NCBI GenBank assembly: GCA_964023205.1
Contig: OZ026835.1
Location: forward strand, 18,620,414-18,684,413
Length of the DNA: 64,000 bases
Source of the DNA: Lutraria lutraria
Lineage: Eukaryota; Mollusca; Bivalvia; Venerida; Mactridae
Reading direction: 5' to 3'
Below are positions 36,701 through 46,917 of the stretch, one piece after another. The position numbers and the translations under genes were made by a program. The notes under the pieces were generated by a model that worked only from the letters and a program-made list of their open reading frames with translations, made no database searches and was not told where the DNA came from. The first letter of the stretch is position 1. The number at the start of each line of letters is the position of its first letter.

Positions 36701-37453
36701 AGTGTGACAGCACCTAGTAACCCCAAGTTTCACCATTAATATGACAGCACCTAGTAACCCCAAGTTTCACCATTAATATGACAGCACCTAGTAACCCCAA
36801 GTTTCACCATTAATATGACAGCACCTAGTAACCCCAAGTTTCACCGTGAATGTGACAGCACCTAGTAACCCCAAGTTTCACCATTAGTGTGACAGCACCT
36901 AGTAACCCCAAGTTTCACCATTAGTGTGACAGCACCTAGTAACCCCAAGTTTCACCATTAATGTGACAGCACCTAGTAACCCCAAATTTCACCATTAATG
37001 TGACAGCACCTAGTAACCCCAAGTTTCACCATTAGTGTGACAGCACCTAGTAACCCCAAGTTTCACCATTAATGTGACAGCACCTAGTAACCCCAAATTT
37101 CACCATTAATGTGACAGCACCTAGTAACCCCAAGTTTCACCATTAGTGTGACAGCACCTAGTAACCCCAAGTTTCACCATTAATGTGATAGCACCTAGTA
37201 ACAGCAAGTTTCACCATTAATGTGATAGCACCTAGTAACCCCAAGTTTCACCATTAATATGACAGCACCTAGTAACCCCAAGTTTCACCATTAATGTGAC
37301 AGCACCTAGTAACCCCAAATTTCACCATTAATGTGACAACACATAATAACCCCAAGTTTCACCATTAATGTGACAGCGTCTGTTAACTACAAGTTTCACC
37401 AGTAGTGTGACAGCACCTAGTAACAACATGTTTCACTATTAATGTGACAGCAC
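30720..37453. repeat. 6.7-kb satellite array of a 37-bp unit (about 180 copies)
   Basis: The unit is GTTTCACCATTAATATGACA followed by GCACCTAGTAACCCCAA. Successive units are 37 bp apart, checked at 30844 and 30881. Common variants include AGTGTGATAG, GTGAATGTGAC, AACAGCAAG, AATCCCAAG and AGTAATATGAC. The outermost units (30720-30800, 37340-37453) are the most diverged. Some units have lost bases (about 33420-33470), and one short duplication sits at about 34880. Variant order repeats at multiples of 37 bp, showing higher-order duplication. The unit holds stop codons and is not a multiple of 3, so it is non-coding. Confidence 0.97.
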
Positions 37454-40400
37454 CTACATAAAGAATCGAGCATTCAAAGTAAATGTTGAATTGAACATAA
37501 TAAAATTCCATCTGTTAATCAACCAAGAGTATGCAACGATTTTCCTTGAGTGCCATAAATAAAGGCGGACCTTTAGAAATTCGGCGCAGAGTGGAGTATG
37601 AAATATTACCAAATACTTATAAAATGATAAATAATCAGAGCCAGGCAATAAATATTAAAGAAGAACGATCAACGTATCCTAGAAAAATGATTGGAATGAT
37701 ATGATAAATTGATATGTGATAATTCTTGGGGAAGAAATTATAGGTTGCTTATTCGTACTGGTAAAAAGATGCATGACTTACGAGTATTAATATAGCATGG
37801 CAAATGAAGCATGGCTGTAATACATTGCTACAGATGCCTTATAACCAAAATATATTGTTATTCCATTCCAAAGTTCTTTATGAAGTGAAAATTAATTCAT
37901 TCCATAAATTCTCGATCTTCATACATTGTACTATTGAAATAAAACGGATGCGTATGTTTTGTGCTGTTACAAATTTTCGTCTCACGAGCTCTAGAAAAAA
38001 GTATTCGATTCAAGCATGTTTTATAGACCTACATCTCTCGTTCTGTTGATATATATCAAGCTTTGTAAGTAGGGAGGCATCAACAGAAAAAGTGGCTTAT
38101 AAAAAAACCCAACAAAATACAAGGGCTTATCTGAAATAGACTATAAACATACAGAGGTTTTTATTGTGGTAAAACTTAATCGTACACTTTTATTTAAATA
38201 ATCTTTGCGAATTTCAGGTACAATCTTCTTCAGTCTGTATAAGTTCAAATTCTTCCAATAGGACTTTGAATGAAAATGTTAATTACCGAAATGACAAAAT
38301 TAGAAGTACATGTATACACATGAACGGACTGCATGGATTTAATATTATTTGATAACCTTTAAGAACATGTTTATCTAAATATAGGTTAGAAAAAAACACA
38401 CGAAACATTCCAACGACCCAACCCAACCTTCCAATAATATACCCACCCCCGCCCCACTCATTACACATCGGATCATTTAAAAATGGAGGACAAACCTAAG
38501 TCTCATTTCACAAACAGAACTGATGAACTTTGCTAACTGACATTCACTGCTGATAGATACTGAAGGAGAGTTTTACTTCGTTTCTGTCGTAGCATTAGTA
38601 ATAATTAGACAATATTAGAATCTTAAGTTTGAATCATCTACAGCTAAATAGTTTTGTGATGTCTGTTTGTTATCTGTCACATAATTAGGGAGACAATTAT
38701 CATTTGGATGTAGAAGCTGCAGCGTAAGGCGAACACAGTACAATCCACAAGCAGGATGTGTTAAAGCACGCTGACTTGGAAACCTTTTGTAAGTGTATGT
38801 TTGTGAACTGGTCTTGTTGTATAAACATATAATACTTGCTTAAATGTCATAGATCGTGGTATATCAGTACCTGGTGGTTTATCGATGTTGGGCATCACAA
38901 AATACCACCATCGTCTGATTTCTGGTTAGCAGCATACATTTTGTGTTAATGATATAAATAAAAAGACCATACCTTCACAATATCTTATAGACCAGAACAG
39001 AGTAGACAATATTTCATTGCATTGTCTTGCTTTACTTTTATGTTATTTACTATCAATATGTGGTGACGTCATTGCTTCATTTATGTTGTAAGGCATGTGT
39101 ATATCATGCAGCCGGTTCACCATTTACTACAGGTGCATTTTATTGACTCATACTTCTTTCCTTCTTCTTTACGTGAAATTAAGCGTTTGCTAGTGACTGC
39201 AAGATTGTTCATTCTACAAACACGATATCTTCACTGACGCGACAAGACTCATATATACATACAGCCATCAAGTTACTTGATCCTGACACATATAATAAAT
39301 AACGACAAGCTATTCTATAGATTGAAACGTGTACAGATATATCGGGGGAATTAGAAAACACTCAAGGTCCAAGAAAAGGTCTTGCAAACGTAATTAATGT
39401 TACCCTTGATAACATATAACTGGCATCTTAAAATATCATCAACCTCTGGGAGTTTATAGTCTGTATCGTAAACGGATATTTGTTATAATGGGGGATATGC
39501 CATTGGAGAGAAATGATCTTATTTGATCTTGTCTTTTCCAGTAGTCTATGAACATAGACATTATTTATCATCTAGATAGTGCGATTGAATGAGGTTGGCA
39601 ATAAACGAACCATCCTCTGATGAGGCACGTCTAGTTTTGTTAGTGATTAAAGGCAAACAAAGGCACATTGTATCTCTCTTTAACGAAAACTCAAGTCTGT
39701 TATTTTGATGCCCGAGTGTAGTATGTGTTTACCATTTTTTATTTAAGTCGCGATTTTCATACATAGATTGTTATTTAAGGGACCATGTAAATTTATTTAA
39801 GACAATTGCGATATTTACATTTCAATTTTATCTTAAGATTTTCAAACTATATATTAATAATGAAAAATAAACATATTCTGTATATCATGTATACGCCATC
39901 TATGTATAGACTATAAATATCTTATTTATACGAACTCAATTACTCAATACCATGCAGTAGGTTTGCCATTACTCCACCAATTTTAATTCGACCTTAATGA
40001 AATTTTAAATGGAAATAAATTAATCATTGCAACTTACGATTTTTCAAACATACCAATATTATGTGAATAATTAACCGCAAATGAAGAAGGGATCAATTTA
40101 AATTTCTCAACAAAAAAAGTTTGTATGTCAGTAACAAGATTTTAATAACGTGTGTGGTCCGGGAGGTGCTCGTCACAGTAGCTTATAGACGTACCATAAT
40201 ATTGGACGAAACCGCCATTAAACTTGTCTTGACGTGTGTTCCGGGCGTCGGTGGATGTCCGCAAAACTTTCGGTCGCCTGGCATTTCTGCAACGACTTCA
40301 GAATGGACTTGTGGTTTCGATGGTACATACGGGCCACTTATAACAACATGATAATCCAGTTTGCAGCATATGTATCTGTATGAAGGTAAATCAATGACAA

Positions 40401-41872
40401 ACATTGACACATTTTAGTAAAAGAGAACAATACGCCGAGTCGGAGTTCCAGTTTGAATATAACCTTTCTTCTAGGTCCATTCGGGACATATTTGTTTATA
40501 TTTTTATGATCAAGAACGACAATGTGAACTAATGTTAAAGTCATACGAATACAACATTGTGTTCGTGTCCTACGTGCAAAACAACATTTTTTTGCCATTT
40601 CTCCATACTAGCAGTTTTACCAAATAATTCACTAAGGCGTAACTAAACAATCGATAATATCTGACATAAACAGCATGAACAGAGAAATTCGCGTCATTAA
40701 AATGAATGTGTTTAGATATGTAAAAGTTGAAAAGCACTTGCTAAGCAATTTGACAGTATATCCAAATGAATATTTATTGCCGTATTATGATTGCCTTCAA
40801 AAAGACAACTAAGCATTGTTTCAGCTACACGTTATCAAACAATTAGTATTGTCACCATGTTAACGATTAAACTTACTACTGTCTCTGTAAAAAACTAGAT
40901 GATTTGTATTTTGATGTTTTTTTCTTGGAATACCATAGCCACTGGATGATACATAAATGCGTTAAGTCTTAACTCTAAATAATAAATGCCTATTTCAATT
41001 CGCACAAAACACTTTTTTAAAAGGGCACATGCGCTTCAAATTCAATGTGCATGTTATACACCAATTGACGCATTATTTTAAATAAATTTCCCCGGGGTCA
41101 TACATTGGAACTTGCAGTCTGACTTTACTGTGATAAACTTAAGTTATTAGCACACTTCATTGTTTGCATATCTTTAAGTTGAATGTTTAACGACAGAGAT
41201 AAGTCTGAAATGAAGCAAAACAGACACATGTGTATGGTTAATTTTGTTAGACATATTTATTAGCTCAATAAGTCTTCCGTGGGAAAGTTTTACCGTGCTT
41301 ATGAAGACAATATCGTATTGGAAAACTATTTAAGTTGCCATCGAATTCCACAGAGGTTAGACACGCCTCTTTTAGAGTGGACAAGCATATATAGACATCT
41401 TGCTGACACTGAAAGTATTCATTCTTTTCTCTCATGCACAAATAGCAAATCATCCGATAAAATACCTTAAGGTATACAAACAAGGTTTGAGCAGTATTCA
41501 AAAAGCGCGTCTTCAAACACATTTGGGATACAAATATCCCATAAAAACAATTAAGATTCTTCTGTTTCTATCTTAATAGTTATTTTTTTATAATTTGATC
41601 AATATGATGAATCATACTCTTTATTCAGTAGGCTTTAAGCCTGACTCTACAGTAATTATCATTTCTGTTGCAATTACAATGTAGTTGGAAGTTTGATCAT
41701 TTTTGTCATATAATGACTGGATGATCAGCCGGAGTATAAAATGGTAGTTGTTTAACCATAACTTGTTTGTTGCAAACAAAACACTAACAACTTCACTTAT
41801 GTGCAATACCAGACAGCTCTAAACAAGTTCAATTCGTATGTGTGGCGTCTGACTTTACTGCTAATAACTGCT
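37454..41872. other. Unique AT-rich DNA, no gene confirmed
   Basis: Two spots are slightly more protein-like than the background. At 40121-40351 (plus) a GC-richer frame contains TCVPGVGGCPQNFRSPG and EWTCGFDGTYG. At 41280-41450 (minus) an acceptor-like TTTCAG precedes a frame starting CQQDVYICLSTLKEA. Neither has a recognised domain nor a complete exon structure, so I list them here and not as genes. Confidence 0.45.
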
Positions 41873-42136
41873 ATGTTGTCAGCGTTTGACAGAAGAAAGG
41901 AGACGTCACAGATGTATCTATCTCAAGAACAGCTCTCCAAAATTCAACAGAATTTGGGTGACGGACATACTTTTAGTATTCAACTTCAAGGCAACGAAAA
42001 GCAGTTCAAGGCCACCAGTCAGGTGATGTCTCGCATGAAGGAGAAAGACGTCTTTCTACAAGAAGTATTGAAGCAGATCCCAATCAAAGTCGCTCTATCT
42101 GCTCAGAAGAAGATTTCAGAAGCTATTAGTAGTTAA
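41873..42136 (+). CDS. Small ORF of a possible virus-like element, ORF1
   Basis: The frame is open from about 41801 with a first ATG at 41873 (87 residues) and another at 41912 (74 residues, MYLSQEQLSKIQQNLGDGH). It ends in TAA at 42134-42136. The sequence is unlike its AT-rich surroundings: balanced codons, a helical Gln/Lys-rich middle and no membrane segment. The opening pattern (Leu-Ser-x-Glu-Gln-Leu-x-Lys-Ile, then Gly and beta-like residues) recalls, only as an impression, small virion-core-like ORFs of Polinton/adintovirus elements. A CAG acceptor at 41880-41882 is an alternative start of the coding part. Three further frames follow on the same strand. Family unproven. Confidence 0.4.
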   Translation: MLSAFDRRKETSQMYLSQEQLSKIQQNLGDGHTFSIQLQGNEKQFKATSQVMSRMKEKDVFLQEVLKQIPIKVALSAQKKISEAISS

Positions 42137-42166
42137 AGGCACTTCAGAGTTAGGTTGGCGTGATGA

Positions 42167-42403
42167 GGCTCATCCGCTAGCAGAAAGAAAATCCAGCGTG
42201 CACAGAAATCCGAGCGCAAACTAAAGGCAGGGAAACGTCTCCAGCTGCCACGTAGATCGCCATATGTCACGGATACGGCGGATACGTCACGTAGGCCGGA
42301 ACGGGTAGAACAACAACAACGCCTGTTCGATTGGAAGAACTCAGAAGAGAAACCCAATCGAAATCAATTGCAGCCGAACTGTCTGCATCTGAATATTATG
42401 TAA
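42167..42403 (+). CDS. Basic ORF of the same cluster, ORF2 (no clear start)
   Basis: A 78-codon open frame after a TGA at 42164 has no internal ATG near its beginning. It starts GSSASRKKIQRAQKSERK and continues with a cluster of Lys/Arg and a Gln-rich stretch before TAA at 42401-42403. The strong positive charge suggests a nucleic-acid-binding tail. The overlapping ATGAGGCTCATCCGC (42164-42178) in another frame is closed by TAG here but stays open longer in the decayed second copy at 43.08 kb. So the true frame may be that one, or ORF2 may be joined to ORF1 by a lost frame. Confidence 0.3.
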   Translation, partial: GSSASRKKIQRAQKSERKLKAGKRLQLPRRSPYVTDTADTSRRPERVEQQQRLFDWKNSEEKPNRNQLQPNCLHLNIM

Positions 42404-42522
42404 ACCTAAAACTAACCGTCAAACCAATATTCTTTAAACCGTGTGGATAAACTAATGCACACTCTGACATTGTAAATAATGCTGTTTAGTCATGTGACTA
42501 ATATATCTTCCACCTCTTCTAA

Positions 42523-42708
42523 CCACCAGGCGGAATATATAGAAGAGCTTCTAAAATTAGAAGACGACCGAAGTTTGGAAGAGCTCTGCCTCTTTCGGCA
42601 GCTCTTCAGTTTGACAAATCGAACCGGCCTTTAGACATTAAAAATAAAACATTACAAGAAAGACTTTCGTGCACTATGGTAGCCAAAAACACCCTTAGTA
42701 AAAATTGA
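42523..42708 (+). CDS. Basic ORF of the same cluster, ORF3 (no clear start)
   Basis: A 61-codon open frame runs to TGA at 42706-42708. It contains IYRRASKIRRRPKFGRALPL and then NRPLDIKNKTLQERL. It is highly basic at the N-terminus. A CCACCAG acceptor-like site ends at 42529. No ATG lies upstream in frame, so it is an exon, the tail of a gene, or a broken frame. No family recognised. Confidence 0.3.
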   Translation, partial: PPGGIYRRASKIRRRPKFGRALPLSAALQFDKSNRPLDIKNKTLQERLSCTMVAKNTLSKN

Positions 42709-42770
42709 TGCTACGCAAAAAGACGATTATGTCACGCTATACTTAATGTGAAATTAATATACAAAACAAT

Positions 42771-42989
42771 TTGATCTATGTATTTTTCGTTATTATATTT
42801 ATTGCTGTTTTGCTAGTATTAGTACATATTGATTCAAATTGGTCATTTCTCTTTTCTTTAAATCCATCATTGATCTACTCCAATCTACTTTGTACATTAT
42901 ACATAGTTACACTAATGCTTGTTGATGTTTGTTTATCATTATTTTGCCTTTTTGTTGGCTGTCACGTTCTCACCTGCAAACGAAAATAA
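42771..42989 (+). CDS. Hydrophobic frame of the same cluster, ORF4 (doubtful)
   Basis: A 72-codon frame has two or three long hydrophobic stretches (for example IFIAVLLVLVHID, YIVTLMLVDVCLSL). It has no ATG at its start; the only in-frame ATG lies late, near 42913. T-rich DNA gives such frames by chance. I list it only because it abuts ORF3 and runs into the left inverted-repeat arm. Confidence 0.15.
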   Translation: MIYVFFVIIFIAVLLVLVHIDSNWSFLFSLNPSLIYSNLLCTLYIVTLMLVDVCLSLFCLFVGCHVLTCKRK

Positions 42990-43436
42990 AATTGATGTCT
43001 AGCCCACCGCAATGCATGTTTACTATTATGTAGAGTTAAGTGTACGCCTCTGAGTTGCGTTGGCGTGCCATACATGATATGAGGCTCATCCGCGAGCAGT
43101 CGACTCGGTCGATGAAAAGAAAATTCAGTGTGTACAGAGATCCGAGCGCAAGATAAAGCATGAGAAACGTCTCTAGTGCCGTCAGTTTGACCAGAAAGCA
43201 TAATAGCTATACAGAAACAAATTTCATTGTTCGATCTCAGAGATTCTTTCATAGTACTTAGTGGATCACTTATGGTGTTTAAAGCCGCCTGTTAAATGAC
43301 AATTATAAATGACAGATTTAGTCTTCACTTAAATCTACATAATAGCAAACATGTATTGCGGTGGGCTAGACATCAATTTTATTTTCGTTTGCAGGTGAGA
43401 ACGTGACAAGCAACCAAAAAAGCAAAATAATGATAT
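42934..43436. mobile_element. 503-bp inverted-repeat unit carrying a decayed piece of the cluster
   Basis: The left arm (42934-43042) and right arm (43326-43436) are inverted copies, about 90% identical, sharing TCACGTTCTCACCTGCAAAC, ATTGATGTCTAGCCCACCGC and ATGTTT(A/G)CTATTATGTAGA. The interior at 43046-43166 resembles 42140-42250: TGAGGCTCATCCGC, AAGAAAATYCAG, GATCCGAGCGCAA and GAGAAACGTCTC are shared. It looks like an internally deleted derivative of the element that supplied the ORF cluster. I did not find clean terminal duplications. Confidence 0.75.
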
Positions 43437-44826
43437 TATGTACATGTAAATAACAGTATTGCCATTATGAAACATCATGAAACTTGACTTATAGTGGCGG
43501 ACCAGACTAGAGATAAAATGTAACAAGCTCTGGGAAAATTGTGCCCGTCCGTCGCTAGTAAAATGCTCTGAACGCGACGATGTCTAAGGTAGAACTGACC
43601 ATCCTGTCTAAATCCCCGTGCTTTTCCGCGCCACTGCCCAGCCAATGACTAGCTTGTCATGTGACCAATCTTACTCACTGTATCGTATCGATACTTACAG
43701 ACATTATGTTCAGTGCTATACTGTCGTAACGCAGTAAGTATGGAAAACAGCATTAAGTTGGAAAATGACCGGAACGGATTAGGAAATGTCTGATCGCTAT
43801 TCAATTTTAGCAAAACTATCAATACGAGGAAAAGGTACTGTAGTACTGTAGTCAGAACGGAGAAAAAACAACAATTGTTCATTGCCGGAGACATTTGAAT
43901 ACAAATGACAGTTTATGTATCTCCATGCTAAGATTTGGAATTATCGCTGAAAGAAATATAAGTTGGTGTATTATGTTGGGTCTTCATCATTAACGCCACG
44001 GTACGCTTCAATGGTATCAAATTGTATCTGTTTCTGCACTGTATTTGCATACATTTAGTAATTGCTTCTAAACCTACTGTGCATCAATATTTAATCAAGA
44101 AATCGGAACTAAAAACGCGAAATTAATAACTTTCTCACGATATCAAACTATTGCCTTACATAACAATAATACAATTACCATAATCCACCATTCTGTGTCA
44201 TAAGAGTAGCCTGTCCTGTCAGCGGTGCTTTATATATTCAGTATAAGGCTACAATATTCATATCTGACAGTTACAGGACGTAATTACTCTAGGGGGACAA
44301 ATTTATTGATGGTTTATAATGACATTTAGATTAATTGATGTCGAATATAAATTTTGAATTGTTTCATATGTGAAACTCTATCTAAATTCAAGAGGATTAA
44401 GCAAGGTTATGGCATAATTAATTGTTTTGAGTGTAAAAATATAAAAATAATGTTCATGAAGTGAACATTAAATTAATCATTTCGATGAAATTAATCTTCT
44501 TCGTATTCACTGTTTGTGCAAAAACAGAGGTATTTTGTCTTACAGCTATTTTCAGATAACCCTTTTACGCCTCTCACTAGGTGCTTGGTATTAATACCTG
44601 GCACAACACAAACGTGGATATATTTAACACGAATTATACTGTAAATGCTTCTCAATTCATATTGATGATCACTATTTGTACCTATTATAACAAAGTTTGA
44701 GAAAGTAAGACGTTCAATGGACTGTATTTTCATTTTACATATCTTTATTACATTGTTGAGTTAAATATTTAAGAATTTCGTAGCAAATTTCATCATCACA
44801 ATTCTTATCATAACAGCAATTGTACA
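43437..44826. other. Unique stretch, nothing recognised
   Basis: No coding frame of substance and no shared repeat was seen. The stretch at 43540-43640 is a little GC-richer (CGTCCGTCGC, CTTTTCCGCGCCACTGCCC) without a known signal. Confidence 0.5.
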
Positions 44827-46340
44827 TGCAAATAAAGTGGACACAAATACTGTTACTATAAAACGAGAGATATACAAGTCAAATAAAGTGGACACAAATA
44901 CTGTTACTATAAAACGAGAGATATACAAGTCAAATAAAGTGGACACAAATACTGTTACTATAAAACGAGAGATATACAAGTCAAATAAAGTGGACACAAA
45001 TACTGTTACTATAAAACGAGAGATATACAAGTCAAATAAAGTGGACACAAATACTGTTACTATAAAACGAGAGATATACAAGTCAAATAAAGTGGACACA
45101 AATACTGTTACTATAAAACGAGAGATATACAAGTCAAATAAAGTGGACACAAAGATTGTTACTATAAACCGAGAGATATACAAGTCAAATAAAGTGGACG
45201 CAAAGATTGTTACTATAAAACGAGAGATATACAAGTCAAATAAAGTGGACATAAAGATTATTACTATAAAACGAGAGATATACAAGTCAAATAAAGTGGA
45301 CATAAAGATTGTTACTATAAAACGAGAGATATACAAGTCAAATAAAGTGGACATAAAGATTATTACTATAAACCGAGAGATATACAAGTCAAATAAAGTG
45401 GACACAAATACTGTTACTATAAAACGAGAGATATACAAGTCAAATAAAGTGGACACAAATACTGTTACTATAAAACGAGAGATATACAAGTCAAATAAAG
45501 TGGACACAAATACTGTTACTATAAAACGAGAGATATACAAGTCAAATAAAGTGGACACAAAGATTGTTACTATAAACCGAGAGATATACAAGTCAAATAA
45601 AGTGGACACAAAGATTGTTACTATAAAACGAGAGATATACAAGTCAAATAAAGTGGACACAAAGACTGTTACTATAAAACGAGAGATATACAAGTCAAAT
45701 AAAGTGGACATAAAGATTGTTACTATAAACCGAGAGATATACAAGTCAAATAAAGTGGACATAAAGATTATTACTATAAAACGAGAGATATACAAGTCAA
45801 ATAAAGTGGACACAAAGACTGTTACTATAAAACGAGAGATATACAAGTCAAATAAAGTGGACATAAAGATTATTACTATAAAACGAGAGATATACAAGTC
45901 AAATAAAGTGGACATAAAGATTGTTACTATAAAACGAGAGATATACAAGTCAAATAAAGTGGACATAAAGATTATTACTATAAAACGAGAGATATACAAG
46001 TCAAATAAAGTGGACATAAAGATTGTTACTATAAACCGAGAGATATACAAGTCAAATAAAGTGGACATAAAGATTGTTACTATAAAACGAGAGATATACA
46101 AGTCAAATAAAGTGGACACAAAGACTGTTACTATAAAACGAGAGATATACAAGTCAAATAAAGTGGACATAAAGATTGTTACTATAAACCGAGAGATATA
46201 CAAGTCAAATAAAGTGGACACAAAGATTATTACTATAAAACGAGAGATATACAAGTCAAATAAAGTGGACACAAAGACTGTTACTATAAACCGAGAGATA
46301 TACAAGTCAAATAAAGTGGACACAAAGGTTATTATTATAA
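44827..46340. repeat. 51-bp minisatellite array 1 (29 units plus a partial one)
   Basis: The unit starts GTGGACACAAATACTGTTAC and ends CAAGTCAAATAAA. GTGG occurs from 44837 to 46316 at exact 51-bp steps (1,479 bp = 29 units). Variable sites are ACA/ATA/GCA, AAT/AAG, CTG/TTG, GTT/ATT and AAA/AAC. Units 1-6 are nearly identical and recur as units 12-14. Because 51 is divisible by 3, both strands are open for more than 500 codons, but nearly every change is non-synonymous in the plus frame and no frame shows constraint, so I do not call a gene. Both ends carry GCAAWTGTACATGCA. Confidence 0.96.
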
Positions 46341-46917
46341 ATTGCAAATGTACATGCATTACCCCGCAAATGAGAGGATGATATCTAAAAGTTTACCAAA
46401 CAAATGCAAGAGCGAGTCTGTGTTAGTCAGTCTCTATGGAAAATGCGTTTGTTGCAGTCTCGAGTGTCGATTTTTTAAACAAAATCCTACTTTAACCTCG
46501 CCATGATTCTAGCACGTAACTGGTACCTACAGTATTAACCCATTATTTGGCATTACCGAGAATACAGCATAAAGTACATGTACCTCTTTTTACATGGTGA
46601 ATTGCTATGAATGAATATTCATGACACTCATAATTTATTATATTGAATTGAAGGTTGTTTTCGGAATGTATATGCAAATGAAATTACTGTCTGCTTATTC
46701 GAGTATAAAAAGCAAAACGATTCCTGGGGAAATGTCATAAATAATGAACCTGGCATTAATCGGACCATCAAACCCAAAACTGAACAATCAAGAAACATAA
46801 TGTAACATAACCACAGATAACATATGGGTCTGTAAATTGTGAAGGAATCATTCACTAAACATGAAGCAGATATTCTTACTTATATTCGAGATTCATGACG
46901 CATAAAAAGAGATCGAA
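46341..46917. other. Unique spacer between the two 51-bp arrays
   Basis: About 580 bp without repeats of either array and without a supported ORF. Confidence 0.6.

Noticed and set aside
30720..37453. CRISPR-like appearance of regular 37-bp units
   Set aside because: There are no unique spacers between the repeats; units are directly contiguous and the context is eukaryotic. It is a satellite.
44837..46381. 514-codon plus-strand and 532-codon minus-strand open frames
   Set aside because: They are a by-product of a stop-free 51-bp tandem unit (divisible by 3). Both strands are equally open and changes between units are mostly non-synonymous, so there is no sign of coding constraint.
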